Shown: positions 9,267 through 18,241 of the stretch, one piece after another | Numbering within the stretch: the stretch's first letter is position 1 | How the letters are laid out: each line of letters begins with the position of its first letter | From: Prochlorococcus sp. AG-409-P01 | GTDB taxonomy: Bacteria; Cyanobacteriota; Cyanobacteriia; PCC-6307; Cyanobiaceae | Assembly (NCBI GenBank): GCA_003215335.1 | Contig: QCKM01000001.1 | Location: forward strand, 124,001 to 188,000 | DNA: 64,000 bases | Direction: 5' to 3' | Position numbers and translations under genes: made by a program | Notes under the pieces: generated by a model | Seen by the model: only the letters and a program-made list of their open reading frames with translations | Database searches by the model: none | Told to the model about the DNA's origin: nothing

Positions 9267-10415
9267 CTATTGATTTCTATTTTCGTCAGTAGCTTCAAAC
9301 ATATATATATCTTCAAGGCAGCAGTCTAAGGCCATATTCCCCTGATCAAATTTTCTATACCAGGTTGCTGTTCTTTCCACACTTTTTTCGAAATTCCATT
9401 GTGCCTCCCATCCCATTATTTGTTTTGCCTTGTCACTGATTAAATAGAGTGAACTGGTCTCGTGAGGTTCTGTCTTATCTGATTTGTCTACCCAATCACC
9501 TTCCCAATACTTAAGGAATGATTCAATTAGCTCTTTTACAGTTTTCTTTGATGATATGCCTGGGCCAAAATTTAAAGCAGAGCAATTGAAGTTCTTTTTC
9601 CCTTTGAAATGAATAAGATTTTTATGTAGATTTTCTGCCAATAATAAGTATCCATTAAGTGGATCGAGTACATGTTGCCATGGCCGAATTGCTTTTGGGT
9701 TTCTAATAGATATGGACTTAGAAAGTGAAATTGCTTTTACGGCATCCGGTATGACTCTGTCTTTTGCCCAATCACCTCCACCAATTACGTTTCCTGCTCT
9801 GGCCGTACATATAGACAAATGGTTCGTTTGGTGAGGTTTGAATCCAATAAAGCTTGAACGCCAGCTGTCTACGGCAAGTTCAGTTGCGGCTTTACTGGCA
9901 CTGTATGGGTCGTGTCCTCCAAGCTCGTCGCTTTCTCTATACCCAGATTTGGATTCATGGTTTTTGTATACTTTATCAGTTGTAATTACAACTACAGAAC
10001 AGTATTTATCAAGTTGCTTTAAATTCTCAAGTAATTGGATAGTGCCTAGTAAATTTGTTTTCCATGTTCCAAGTGGATCTAGATAACTTTCTCGAACTAA
10101 TGGCTGGGCTGCTAAATGAAATACAATGTCTGGCTGTGAAGCTTCTATACAACTTTTAAGCGACTCTGAATCATTAATATCACCTATGTGACTATTTATA
10201 ATTCCAGAATATTTTGTATTTTTATTGAAAAGTTGTAGGCTATTAAAAAGTGATTTTTCTTTTAAAGGTAGAAGGGAGTACCCCCAAACTTCAGCACCTT
10301 TCATCATCAGCCACAAAGAAAGCCAACTACCTTTAAAACCTGTATGGCCTGTTACAAGAACTTTACGGCCTTCCCAGAATTTATTTTTCAGAGATTTTTT
10401 TACCAAGTCTTCCAT
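9267..10415 (-). CDS. rfbG: CDP-glucose 4,6-dehydratase
   Basis: The 382-residue protein has a Rossmann motif VLVTGHTGFKGSWLSLWL that is characteristic of RfbG rather than of RmlB, and YSASKAATE supplying the YxxxK pair. The enzyme converts CDP-glucose to CDP-4-keto-6-deoxyglucose, the entry to 3,6-dideoxyhexoses and some branched or amino deoxy sugars. Its start overlaps the end of rfbF by 16 bases, so the two consecutive steps are made together. No RfbH (Lys-lacking dehydratase) is visible in the window, so the fate of the 4-keto intermediate is unknown; the DegT aminotransferase or the SDR at 801 could act on it. Confidence 0.9.
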   Translation of the reverse strand: MEDLVKKSLKNKFWEGRKVLVTGHTGFKGSWLSLWLMMKGAEVWGYSLLPLKEKSLFNSLQLFNKNTKYSGIINSHIGDINDSESLKSCIEASQPDIVFHLAAQPLVRESYLDPLGTWKTNLLGTIQLLENLKQLDKYCSVVVITTDKVYKNHESKSGYRESDELGGHDPYSASKAATELAVDSWRSSFIGFKPHQTNHLSICTARAGNVIGGGDWAKDRVIPDAVKAISLSKSISIRNPKAIRPWQHVLDPLNGYLLLAENLHKNLIHFKGKKNFNCSALNFGPGISSKKTVKELIESFLKYWEGDWVDKSDKTEPHETSSLYLISDKAKQIMGWEAQWNFEKSVERTATWYRKFDQGNMALDCCLEDIYMFEATDENRNQ

Positions 10416-11170
10416 GGCGCCTCACCTTTTAACCAAAGCTCCTCAAGTCGATTCTTATCACGTAAAGTATCCATCGGCTGCCAAAATCCTGGATGAAAGT
10501 ATGCTGATAAGTTGTTAGCACTAGCCAGCTTGGGAAGAATATCTTTCTCCCAGTTAGTATCATCACCTTCAATCAATTCAAGTACATTTGGCTCTAAAAT
10601 AAAAAAACCTCCATTGATCCAGGCGTTGTCTCCATCAGGCTTCTCTTGGAAGTTGACAACGGTTTCCTCGATCAACTTTAAGGCACCGTACCTGCCTTCA
10701 GGTTGTACAGCTGTAAGAGTTGCACTGCGACCATGCTTAATATGATGATCAATTAATTTTTTTATATTTACATTGGAAAGCCCATCTCCATAAGTAAAAC
10801 AGAACCTTTCGCCTTTAATATGACTTTTAAGCCTCCCAAGTCTACCTCCTGTTTGAGTTGAATCCCCTGTATCAATTAGCGTGACTTTCCAAGGCTCACT
10901 CTTCCTCTCAAGAATTTCCATTTTGTTATCTTCATCCATGTGAAAAGTTACATCACTTGTATGTAAAAAATAGTTTGCGAAATATTCTTTAATTAAATAG
11001 CCTTTGTACCCACAACATATTATAAATTCATTTATTCCATAATGGCTATAGATTTTTAGAATATGCCATAGGATAGGCTTCCCACCTATCTCAACCATAG
11101 GTTTTGGCTTTAAATAAGTTTCTTCGCTTAGGCGTGTACCTAGGCCACCGGCCAAGATGATAGCTTTCAT
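10400..11170 (-). CDS. rfbF: Glucose-1-phosphate cytidylyltransferase
   Basis: A 256-residue nucleotidyltransferase beginning with IILAGGLGTRLSEET and KPKPMVEIGGKPILWHILK, the canonical loop and Lys signature of glucose-1-phosphate cytidylyltransferase. FCFTYGDGLSNV supplies the metal-binding Asp. The enzyme makes CDP-glucose from CTP and glucose-1-phosphate, the substrate of the overlapping rfbG product. Length matches the family. A 9-bp inverted repeat (11197-11230) lies just upstream, between this gene and the dehydrogenase gene on the same strand. Confidence 0.93.
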   Translation of the reverse strand: MKAIILAGGLGTRLSEETYLKPKPMVEIGGKPILWHILKIYSHYGINEFIICCGYKGYLIKEYFANYFLHTSDVTFHMDEDNKMEILERKSEPWKVTLIDTGDSTQTGGRLGRLKSHIKGERFCFTYGDGLSNVNIKKLIDHHIKHGRSATLTAVQPEGRYGALKLIEETVVNFQEKPDGDNAWINGGFFILEPNVLELIEGDDTNWEKDILPKLASANNLSAYFHPGFWQPMDTLRDKNRLEELWLKGEAPWKTW

Positions 11171-11196
11171 GCTTTAGGTTTTTTGGTCAGAATTAG

Positions 11197-11230
11197 AATC
11201 CTTGAGCTAATCATGTCTTAATCAAGGATT
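11197..11230 (-). terminator. 9-bp perfect inverted repeat between the dehydrogenase and rfbF genes
   Basis: AATCCTTGA (11197-11205) and TCAAGGATT (11222-11230) are perfect inverse complements with a 16-base loop. On the minus strand the hairpin lies 116 bases after the dehydrogenase stop and before rfbF. There is no run of T after it, so it is a weak terminator candidate or a structured leader of rfbF rather than a typical intrinsic terminator. Confidence 0.4.
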
Positions 11231-11346
11231 GATTTCGAAATAGTGCATAGCTGAAATTTATAGATTTATTTTCTTATTATATAATACCTTGGTATCAACC
11301 AGTAGTGGAAAATTGATTGATCTTATTTACTCAGATACAAGAAACG

Positions 11347-12714
11347 CTATATGCGCATGACATTTATGTCTCTTGGTGCAATACCTTTTAAATCTAGCAG
11401 AATTCCATTTGAGTCGAGCAGTTCTTTCCATTCATTGCTATTAATAGAACAAAATTGGTTATGTGCAACTGCAATTATGATTGCTTGATACTGAATTTTT
11501 TTGGGAGTTGCATAGACATCTAGCCCATAACTTTTATAAGCTTCTTTTGAATCTACCCATGGATCTACAATAGTGGGAGTCATCCCATACTTAATAAGTG
11601 AAGTTATCATGTTTACAACTCTTGTATTTCTTAGATCAGGACAATTTTCTTTAAATGCTAATCCTAGGACTAGAACTTTTGCACCTCCTATAATCATTTT
11701 CCGAGTTGCCATTTCTAGTACGAGTTGCTCAACTATCCAGCTGCTCATTCCATCATTAATTCTTCTTCCAGCCAGAACAATTTGAGGGTGATACCCTACC
11801 TGCTCGGATTTGTATGTTAAGTAATATGGATCAACACTTATACAATGTCCTCCCACTAAACCAGGCTTAAAAGGAATAAAGTTCCATTTTGTTGCAGCTG
11901 TTTCAATGACATCATTTGTATCTATACCTAGAATTCTAAATATCATCGCGAGTTCATTAACAAGTGCAATATTGAGATCTCTCTGTGTATTCTCAATGAC
12001 CTTGGCTGCCTCTGCTACTTTTATGTTAGATGCGCGATATGTCCCTGCCTTTATTATTGACCCATATAATTCATCGATCCAATCAAGTGCTTCTTGATTG
12101 GATCCGCTTGTTACTTTTAGAATAGATGTGACCCTATGATCTTTATCGCCAGGGTTTATTCTTTCTGGACTATAGCCGCAAACAAAGCCTTCATTGATTT
12201 TGAGGCCTGATTCTTTTTCGATGATTGGTACGCATATTTCTTCAGTTGCACCAGGAAATACTGTGCTTTCATAAATAATTACTGGTATGACATCTGTTTT
12301 ATTATTTACCTTAAGTTTAATTGCTTCCCCAACAGTTTTACTAGCCTCCATTAGAGGTTCTAGATTAGGTTTTTTTGATGAATCTATTGGTGTTGGAACA
12401 GTGACTATATATACATCAGCAGCTTTAAGAGTGGATTTTTTAGAAGTAAATTCTAGAAGAGATGCTTCTTCTAGCTGATCTTTGGTTGTTTCATTTGTTT
12501 TATCGAGACCACTTGACAAATCAGCCAATCGCTGTTTGTTAATGTCAAATCCAATTACTCTTCTATTTAGCTTCTTGTTTGTTCTAAGGCATACTTGCTT
12601 TTTGCCAAATTCGACCGCCAATGGTAATCCAACATAGCCAAGGCCAATCACGGCGACTGTACAACTCTCATGTGCAGGAAGTACTGCAATCTCTTTCTTA
12701 CTTCTGTTGAACAT
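11347..12714 (-). CDS. UDP-N-acetyl-D-hexosamine 6-dehydrogenase (WbpO/TviB-like)
   Basis: The 455-residue protein carries the N-terminal Rossmann motif VIGLGYVGLPLAVEFGKK, the central Lys region EAAKVIENTQRDLNIALVNE and the catalytic-Cys segment GGHCISVDPYYL. GYSPERINPGDKDHR is typical of the UDP-N-acetylgalactosamine/glucosamine dehydrogenase branch (TviB, WbpO) rather than UDP-glucose dehydrogenase. The reaction is NAD-dependent, two-step oxidation of C6 to a uronic acid. It lies in the polysaccharide cluster next to a UDP-glucuronate epimerase gene, so it probably supplies acidic sugars. Whether the substrate is GlcNAc or GalNAc is not resolved. Confidence 0.88.
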   Translation of the reverse strand: MFNRSKKEIAVLPAHESCTVAVIGLGYVGLPLAVEFGKKQVCLRTNKKLNRRVIGFDINKQRLADLSSGLDKTNETTKDQLEEASLLEFTSKKSTLKAADVYIVTVPTPIDSSKKPNLEPLMEASKTVGEAIKLKVNNKTDVIPVIIYESTVFPGATEEICVPIIEKESGLKINEGFVCGYSPERINPGDKDHRVTSILKVTSGSNQEALDWIDELYGSIIKAGTYRASNIKVAEAAKVIENTQRDLNIALVNELAMIFRILGIDTNDVIETAATKWNFIPFKPGLVGGHCISVDPYYLTYKSEQVGYHPQIVLAGRRINDGMSSWIVEQLVLEMATRKMIIGGAKVLVLGLAFKENCPDLRNTRVVNMITSLIKYGMTPTIVDPWVDSKEAYKSYGLDVYATPKKIQYQAIIIAVAHNQFCSINSNEWKELLDSNGILLDLKGIAPRDINVMRI

Positions 12715-12885
12715 GTTAATAGAAGATTTGAGCCAAATAATCTTTCAATTCTTCCCCCAATTTATAGCATAGTATTTCTTTGTGCATTGCTTTGAACTCT
12801 TTGGAACCTTCATTTTAGATAGGCTTTTGGGTGAGCTTGGCTCGAATTGCAATCTTTTATTCATCTATTTATTGAAATGAGATCT

Positions 12886-13908
12886 CTAATACCCATAGAA
12901 ATCCTTATACCATTCAACAAATTTCTTTACACCATCTTTGATTGAGGTATTCGGTTTAAACCCAGTCCATTTTTCTAGGGCTGATGTGTCAGCAGCTGTA
13001 GCCTGAACATCACCTTTCTGCATTGGCAGGAACTCTATCTTTGCCTTTGTTCCAATGGCTTCTTCTATCGCTTCAATATATATCATTAAAGGTGTTGGCA
13101 TCGAATTACCAATATTAAAAATCCGATGAGGAGCCCAGCTTGTGGAGGGGTCTGGCTTTGCGCAATTAAAATTTAGATCACTTGTTGCAGGTTTTTCTAA
13201 AAGTCGAACCATGCTTTCCACAATATCTGATATGAAGGTGAAATCTCTTACCATTTGTCCGTTATTAAATACTTTTATTGGATTGTCTTTTAACATTGCT
13301 TCTGTAAACAAGAATAGTGCCATGTCTGGCCTTCCCCAAGGTCCATATACTGTAAAAAACCTAAGCCCTATTGAAGAAAGACCATATAAATGACTATATG
13401 TATGAGCCATAAGTTCATTGGCTTTTTTGCTGGCTGCATATAAACTTACTGGATGGTCGACACCTTGACTTTCTTTGAAAGGAAGGTTCGTATTCCCGCC
13501 ATATACTGAACTACTAGAAGCATATATTAAATTTTCAACGTTGTTATCTCTGCACCCTTCAAGTATATTTCCAAAGCCTACAATGTTTGCTTGAATATAT
13601 GCAGAGGGGTTCTCTATTGAATATCTCACTCCTGCTTGTGCCGCTAAATTTACTACTTGAAGTGGTTGATGATCTGAAAAAATCTTTTTTATAGAATCTG
13701 TATTTTCTAGACTTTCCTCGAACATTTGGAAGTCCACTCCAGTTTTAATTGATTTGCTTTTTATTTGCTCATGACGTGATCTTTTAAGAGAAGGGTCATA
13801 GTAATTGTTGAAATTATCTATACCTACAACAGGCTTCCCAAGCTCAAGTAGCCTGCATGTGAGGTGAAAACCTATAAAGCCTGCAGCACCAGTGACTAGG
13901 ATTGTCAT
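12886..13908 (-). CDS. UDP-glucuronate 4-epimerase-like
   Basis: A 340-residue extended SDR with VTGAAGFIGFHLTCRLLELG, followed by GIDNFNNYYDPSLKRSR, the stretch typical of the UDP-glucuronate epimerases LpsL/CapI. YAASKKANELMAHTYSHLYG gives the YxxxK catalytic pair. The family interconverts UDP-glucuronate and UDP-galacturonate. Transcription runs left from the divergent region at 13909-14189, opposite to the wza-like gene. It is the last minus-strand gene at the right end of the AT-rich island. The catalytic class is secure; the exact uronate or a 4-epimerase on an amino-uronate is not fully resolved. Confidence 0.87.
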   Translation of the reverse strand: MTILVTGAAGFIGFHLTCRLLELGKPVVGIDNFNNYYDPSLKRSRHEQIKSKSIKTGVDFQMFEESLENTDSIKKIFSDHQPLQVVNLAAQAGVRYSIENPSAYIQANIVGFGNILEGCRDNNVENLIYASSSSVYGGNTNLPFKESQGVDHPVSLYAASKKANELMAHTYSHLYGLSSIGLRFFTVYGPWGRPDMALFLFTEAMLKDNPIKVFNNGQMVRDFTFISDIVESMVRLLEKPATSDLNFNCAKPDPSTSWAPHRIFNIGNSMPTPLMIYIEAIEEAIGTKAKIEFLPMQKGDVQATAADTSALEKWTGFKPNTSIKDGVKKFVEWYKDFYGY

Positions 13909-14189
13909 TTAGATCAAATAATTGCTGCAAATGGGAGTGAGTTTTTTCTTGAATTAGGTGAGGACAGTCTGCTGTTGATTTATTGCCCATGATTAGACCT
14001 ATGTGAATCTTCTATAGGTATGCGTGGATCCACCGCACATTTTTAAATTTACTTGGGTTTTAAAGCATAGGCGAGGTTTGTAGTGATTAACCTATGGACA
14101 TAGCTTAAATCCAGCTTGCTGACCGGCCTTATTGAGTGTCTTCAGATAAGCATATCGCTTAGGCTCTCCTTTGACTTGCGTTTGCTGGT
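13909..14189. promoter_or_regulatory. Divergent intergenic region with repeated inverted CCTAT/ATAGG motifs
   Basis: This 281-base stretch separates two divergent operons and holds no gene. It contains CCTAT (13998-14002) facing ATAGG (14014-14018) and CATAGG (14066-14071) facing CCTATG (14091-14096). Between them lies a near-palindromic hairpin (14021-14037, stem TGCGTGG/CCACGCA with one bulged base) followed by a short run of T. It is a good place for operators or a shared promoter, but no regulator can be named and no consensus -10/-35 pair is secure. Confidence 0.35.
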
Positions 14190-15368
14190 GTGCTTTTGAG
14201 CTCGCCTAAGAAAAAAATAATTTGGGCTTGTTTATTGGCATTGCTGCCAGTGCAGGCCTTTTCGGCTTCTTTGGAGCCCAGTATTTCCGAACCAAAAATT
14301 AGTTCTCATAAGGCTGACCCTAATCATTTTTCAGAGAACGGTGGTTATATTCTCGGTGCAGGCGACAGACTACTTATAGATTTATTAGCAGTCCCTGAAT
14401 TCTCAGGCCAATACACAGTTGCTCCGGATGGGGGGTTGATTCTGCCAAGGGTTCGGAAGATTTTGGTAGAAGGACTTACAATAGAAGAACTAAGAAACAT
14501 TTTAGTAGAAAAATATTCTGAATTTGTTGTTGATCCTGATGTCTATGTGACTATCTCAAGTTATCGGCCAATCAGAGTATATGTAGGGGGAGAGGTTCAA
14601 AGACCAGGTTATTACTTTTTAAGCGTTAGTTCAGCCACTGAAGGTAATTCAGGATTAAATAGACTTGAAGATGATAATCTTATTAGACTTCAACAACCTA
14701 GTGAAGACAGTATTCCACCTATTCCTGGAGACCTTCAGAAAATAGGAGTCAATAAAGGTTGGAAAATTCCAACAGTATTTGATGCTCTTCGTACAGCGGG
14801 GGGGGTAACACCTTTATCAAAACTTGCGGATGTGAAGATTACAAGAAAGCGTGCAAAGATTGCTGGAGGTGGAAAGATTCAGGCGAAGGTCAACTTCCTT
14901 AGTTTAATTACAGAAGGCGATGAATCACAAAATATACGTTTATTTGATGGAGATTCAATAATCGTTGGGAAGTCAGAAGTTGAGCTTAGAGATCAAATTA
15001 TACAAGCAGGACAGACTAATTTAAGCCCACAGTTCTTCCAGGTATATGTAACTGGACGTGTAAGAGACCCTGGAGTGAAAGTTTTAAGGCAAGGTTCCAG
15101 TCTTGATCAAGCTCTTGCGGCGGCTGGCGGGCAAAAACTTTTGAGAGGTAGGGTCGAGTTTGTTAGATTCAACAGAGATGGATCAACTGAAAAACGCAGA
15201 TTTTTTTATAGTAGTAGCGTCGCGGCAGGTGAATATAGGAACCCTGTTCTCATGGCAGGAGATGTGATACGTGTAAATGATTCACCTTTTTCGGCAGGGG
15301 TTAAGATCTTAAACGAAATAACAGGTCCAACTTTAAGCATTTATTCTTTATATAATATTTTCAAATAA
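14190..15368 (+). CDS. Polysaccharide export outer-membrane protein (Wza-like)
   Basis: The 392-residue protein starts with GTG and has a signal peptide (basic KKK, hydrophobic WACLLALLPVQAF, then SAS). Residues ~50-130 match the polysaccharide-export domain (YILGAGDRLLIDLL, later YVGGEVQRPGYYFL), and further SLBB-like repeats follow (VYVTGRVRDPGVKVL). These proteins form the outer-membrane channel for capsule or exopolysaccharide export. No lipobox Cys is visible, so unlike Escherichia coli Wza it may not be a lipoprotein. Its stop overlaps the start of the Wzc-like gene by one base (TAATG), so the channel and its inner-membrane partner are coupled. Confidence 0.88.
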   Translation: MLLSSPKKKIIWACLLALLPVQAFSASLEPSISEPKISSHKADPNHFSENGGYILGAGDRLLIDLLAVPEFSGQYTVAPDGGLILPRVRKILVEGLTIEELRNILVEKYSEFVVDPDVYVTISSYRPIRVYVGGEVQRPGYYFLSVSSATEGNSGLNRLEDDNLIRLQQPSEDSIPPIPGDLQKIGVNKGWKIPTVFDALRTAGGVTPLSKLADVKITRKRAKIAGGGKIQAKVNFLSLITEGDESQNIRLFDGDSIIVGKSEVELRDQIIQAGQTNLSPQFFQVYVTGRVRDPGVKVLRQGSSLDQALAAAGGQKLLRGRVEFVRFNRDGSTEKRRFFYSSSVAAGEYRNPVLMAGDVIRVNDSPFSAGVKILNEITGPTLSIYSLYNIFK

Positions 15369-17143
15369 TGACCAATCAAGCACTTAACGATTACAAGAAT
15401 CTTTCGAATAATGAATTCTCTACAGGAGTTGAGAATGTTGATTTTCGGCAAATATTTGGGAGTCTTCGCCGTAGATGGAAATGGGTTTTTGCTGGTGTGA
15501 TTTTTGGTTCCGTTTGGGGAGTCACAAAAGTTTGGGACTTGCCTGATATTTATAAGGGAGAATTTTTAATTGTCATGAGGAAATCTGACCAGCAAATAGG
15601 ATCTGCTGGTCAATTCTCTACAGGAGTTCTTTCTAAACTTGCAGGAATGTCTTCAGGCGGGGGGGCAGATGAATCTAATACTGAAATACTGATTTTAAAA
15701 AGTCCTTCTGTCCTTGAGCCAGTCTTTGAAGTAGCTAAAAGTATGAAGTCACCAGAAGTTGCAGAAGGTATGACAGTTCAAGGTTGGTCGCGTTCGGTTG
15801 AGGTCGAAAAATCAGAAGGGACTTCTGTACTGATTGTCTCCTATTTGGATCAAAATAAAGACCATATATTGCCTCTGTCTAGATTACTATCACAGACTTA
15901 TCAGGATTATTCAAATAGATCTAGAAACCGTGAATTGAATAACCTAATATCTTACCTAGAGGAACAGATTAGTATAATGAAACCGCAGGCAGCGTCATCC
16001 ACAGCAGCAGCAATTTCTTACGGATTTAAGCATGGTTTAAGTCTTAAAGATGGCATGCCTATAGCTGGTGAGGTAAGTGGAGGAGGAATGCCTGGAGAGC
16101 AAATGGCAGGGGCAAGTCGAAGTATAATTACATCTGCAAGAATAGTTGGAGGATCTATTGAAAATGAGCGTTCAAGACTTCTCCAGAAAGTTAAATCTAT
16201 AGAGCTTATTCTTAAAGAGATAAATAAAGATGAGGAGGGTGCAATCTATACTTCTTCGAAGATATTTCCACTTACTCAAAAAGAGTCTTCATTTGAGGAA
16301 CTTTCTAGGATTGATAGAGAACTGTCTGCCAAGCTCGCCCGCTTCAAAGAGAATGATCCAGTAATCCAAAGATTGAGAAGAGAGAGAGGAGCAATGATCG
16401 AATTTATTAAGAATGAGACTATTAGTCTTTTACGTGGTGAGTTGGTTATGGCTAGAGCTGAATTGGAGGCTAATGATTTCCCTCGGGGGGTCATTAACCG
16501 CCATCGAGATCTCACTCAAAAAGCGCTTAGAGATGAATCAACTCTAGTTACACTTAGGAATCAGCTCTCACAATTTAGACTCGAAAGGGCTAGGGATGCA
16601 ACGCCATGGGAACTTATATCTGAACCAAGGGTTTTTAATCAGCCCGTTGCACCTAGAAGGTCGCAAATGTTAGCTAAGAATATTTTTATAGGACTGATTT
16701 TTGGAATTGCTATTGCCTTGTTAATTGATCTTCGAACTGGAAGAATCTTTAAGCGCGAGGAATTAGAGAATAAAATTCCGTTTGAACTGCTTCAAAGATT
16801 ACCGGCTCAATATCCCGAGACTTGGGGGACTTCGATTCGATTACTAGTTGATGGACCATTAGCTAAAACTGGTAATGGTTCTGTGGCTCTTATTCCAGTA
16901 GGTGATATTCCTTCTGATCAGTTGAAGTCATTTGAAACAGAGCTTCGTTTAGCTCTTGGAAAAAATAGAGAACTGATAGTAAGTAGGGACTTATTGATTA
17001 CACGTGCTTCTTCATCACAATTGCTGATCACTTCTCTTGGAGCAACAAAAAATCATCAGCTTGCAATATTAAAGGCACAATTAGCTCTTCAAGGAAATCC
17101 TATTCAAGGTTGGGTGCTTCTTGATTCAAAGTTGGAGCCTTGA
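15368..17143 (+). CDS. Wzc/chain-length-determinant protein without a recognisable kinase P-loop
   Basis: The 591-residue protein has a Wzz-type architecture: a transmembrane helix near residue 45 (WVFAGVIFGSVWGV), a long periplasmic α-rich region, and a second helix near 440-455 (IFIGLIFGIAIALLIDL) preceded by a proline-containing QPVAPRR motif. The C-terminal ~115 residues resemble the end of a BY-kinase domain (LITSLGATKNHQLAILKAQL then GWVLLD), but no Walker A GxxxxGK[ST] or tyrosine cluster is seen. It should set polysaccharide chain length and partner the Wza-like channel; kinase activity is doubtful. It is coupled to the upstream gene and lies 3 bases from galE. Confidence 0.83.
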   Translation: MTNQALNDYKNLSNNEFSTGVENVDFRQIFGSLRRRWKWVFAGVIFGSVWGVTKVWDLPDIYKGEFLIVMRKSDQQIGSAGQFSTGVLSKLAGMSSGGGADESNTEILILKSPSVLEPVFEVAKSMKSPEVAEGMTVQGWSRSVEVEKSEGTSVLIVSYLDQNKDHILPLSRLLSQTYQDYSNRSRNRELNNLISYLEEQISIMKPQAASSTAAAISYGFKHGLSLKDGMPIAGEVSGGGMPGEQMAGASRSIITSARIVGGSIENERSRLLQKVKSIELILKEINKDEEGAIYTSSKIFPLTQKESSFEELSRIDRELSAKLARFKENDPVIQRLRRERGAMIEFIKNETISLLRGELVMARAELEANDFPRGVINRHRDLTQKALRDESTLVTLRNQLSQFRLERARDATPWELISEPRVFNQPVAPRRSQMLAKNIFIGLIFGIAIALLIDLRTGRIFKREELENKIPFELLQRLPAQYPETWGTSIRLLVDGPLAKTGNGSVALIPVGDIPSDQLKSFETELRLALGKNRELIVSRDLLITRASSSQLLITSLGATKNHQLAILKAQLALQGNPIQGWVLLDSKLEP

Positions 17144-17146
17144 CAA

Positions 17147-18241
17147 ATGGCTCGTCTGCTCATAACTGGAGGAGCTGGGTTTATAGGTAGTCATACATGT
17201 GTCGTTTTGCTTGAAGCAGGGCACAATTTATTGGTACTCGATAACTTCTCAAACAGCTCTCCTGTGGCTCTTGAGAGATTGAAAAGCATTTTGAATTTGA
17301 ATGATAGAGATTCTGCGTCCAGGCTTCAAGTTTTCCAAGGTGATGTACGCGATATAGATCTCCTTGAGAAGATCTTTGAGAAATCAGAGCTACAGTCAAG
17401 CCCAATTGAAGCTGTGATTCACTTTGCTGGATTAAAAGCTGTTGAAGAATCTGTCCATGACCCACTTGGATATTGGGATGTCAATGTCTCTGGTTCTCGT
17501 ACACTTCTTGAAGTCATGGATAAGCATGATTGTAAAACTCTTGTTTTTAGTAGCAGTGCAACTCTATATGGCTACCCGGATATAGTTCCTATTCCTGAAA
17601 GTGCACCAATAAATCCAATTAATCCTTATGGGGCGAGCAAAGCCGCGGTTGAAATGATGTTGGCAGATGTCGCAGGTTGCTTGAAAGATAGAGGAATTAA
17701 GCAGGCTAGTACTACCGGTTGGCGTATTGCTCGGTTGCGCTACTTTAATCCAGTTGGAGCTCATCCAAGCGGATGCATTGGTGAAGATCCCAATGGTGTC
17801 CCAAATAATCTTTTCCCATATGTAAGTCAAGTTGCTATTGGTCGACGTGGAACTTTGCAGGTTTTTGGAAGTGATTGGCCAACTTCTGACGGGACTGGGA
17901 TTCGTGATTACATCCATGTAATGGATTTAGCGGAAGGTCATAAATGTGCTTTAGATGCACTTGTTGGAAGTGGGCCACAACTTTTGACTCTTAATTTAGG
18001 AAGTGGTGTTGGTTCGTCAGTCCTTGAGGTGATACGTGCATTTGAAACTGCTAGTGGTCGAGAAGTTCCATATAAGATTGTTGAACGTCGACCCGGAGAT
18101 GCTGCTATTACAGTGGCTGATCCAACCCTTGCATATAAATGCCTTGGGTGGAGAACACGAAGAGGGCTTAACGAAATTTGTAGGGATGGTTGGGCATGGC
18201 AGTTTGCCAATCCTAATGGCTACAAAGGTGAGGTTGCCTGA
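17147..18241 (+). CDS. galE: UDP-glucose 4-epimerase
   Basis: A 364-residue extended SDR: LLITGGAGFIGSHTCVVLLE at the N-terminus, LVLDNFSNSS after it, HFAGLKAVEESV, and YGASKAAVEMML giving the YxxxK pair. The C-terminal part contains the GalE-type IRDYIHVMDLAEGH segment. It interconverts UDP-glucose and UDP-galactose for surface glycans. It starts three bases after the Wzc-like gene and its TGA overlaps the ATG of the outer-membrane protein gene (TGATG), so four genes form a tight plus-strand operon. Length is slightly greater than in E. coli GalE (338), with an insert around residues 60-70. Confidence 0.92.
   Translation: MARLLITGGAGFIGSHTCVVLLEAGHNLLVLDNFSNSSPVALERLKSILNLNDRDSASRLQVFQGDVRDIDLLEKIFEKSELQSSPIEAVIHFAGLKAVEESVHDPLGYWDVNVSGSRTLLEVMDKHDCKTLVFSSSATLYGYPDIVPIPESAPINPINPYGASKAAVEMMLADVAGCLKDRGIKQASTTGWRIARLRYFNPVGAHPSGCIGEDPNGVPNNLFPYVSQVAIGRRGTLQVFGSDWPTSDGTGIRDYIHVMDLAEGHKCALDALVGSGPQLLTLNLGSGVGSSVLEVIRAFETASGREVPYKIVERRPGDAAITVADPTLAYKCLGWRTRRGLNEICRDGWAWQFANPNGYKGEVA

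Noticed and set aside
11284-11295. ATACC-TT-GGTAT inverted repeat as an operator
   Set aside because: Only five paired bases, lies far from the next start codon, and is expected by chance in AT-rich DNA.
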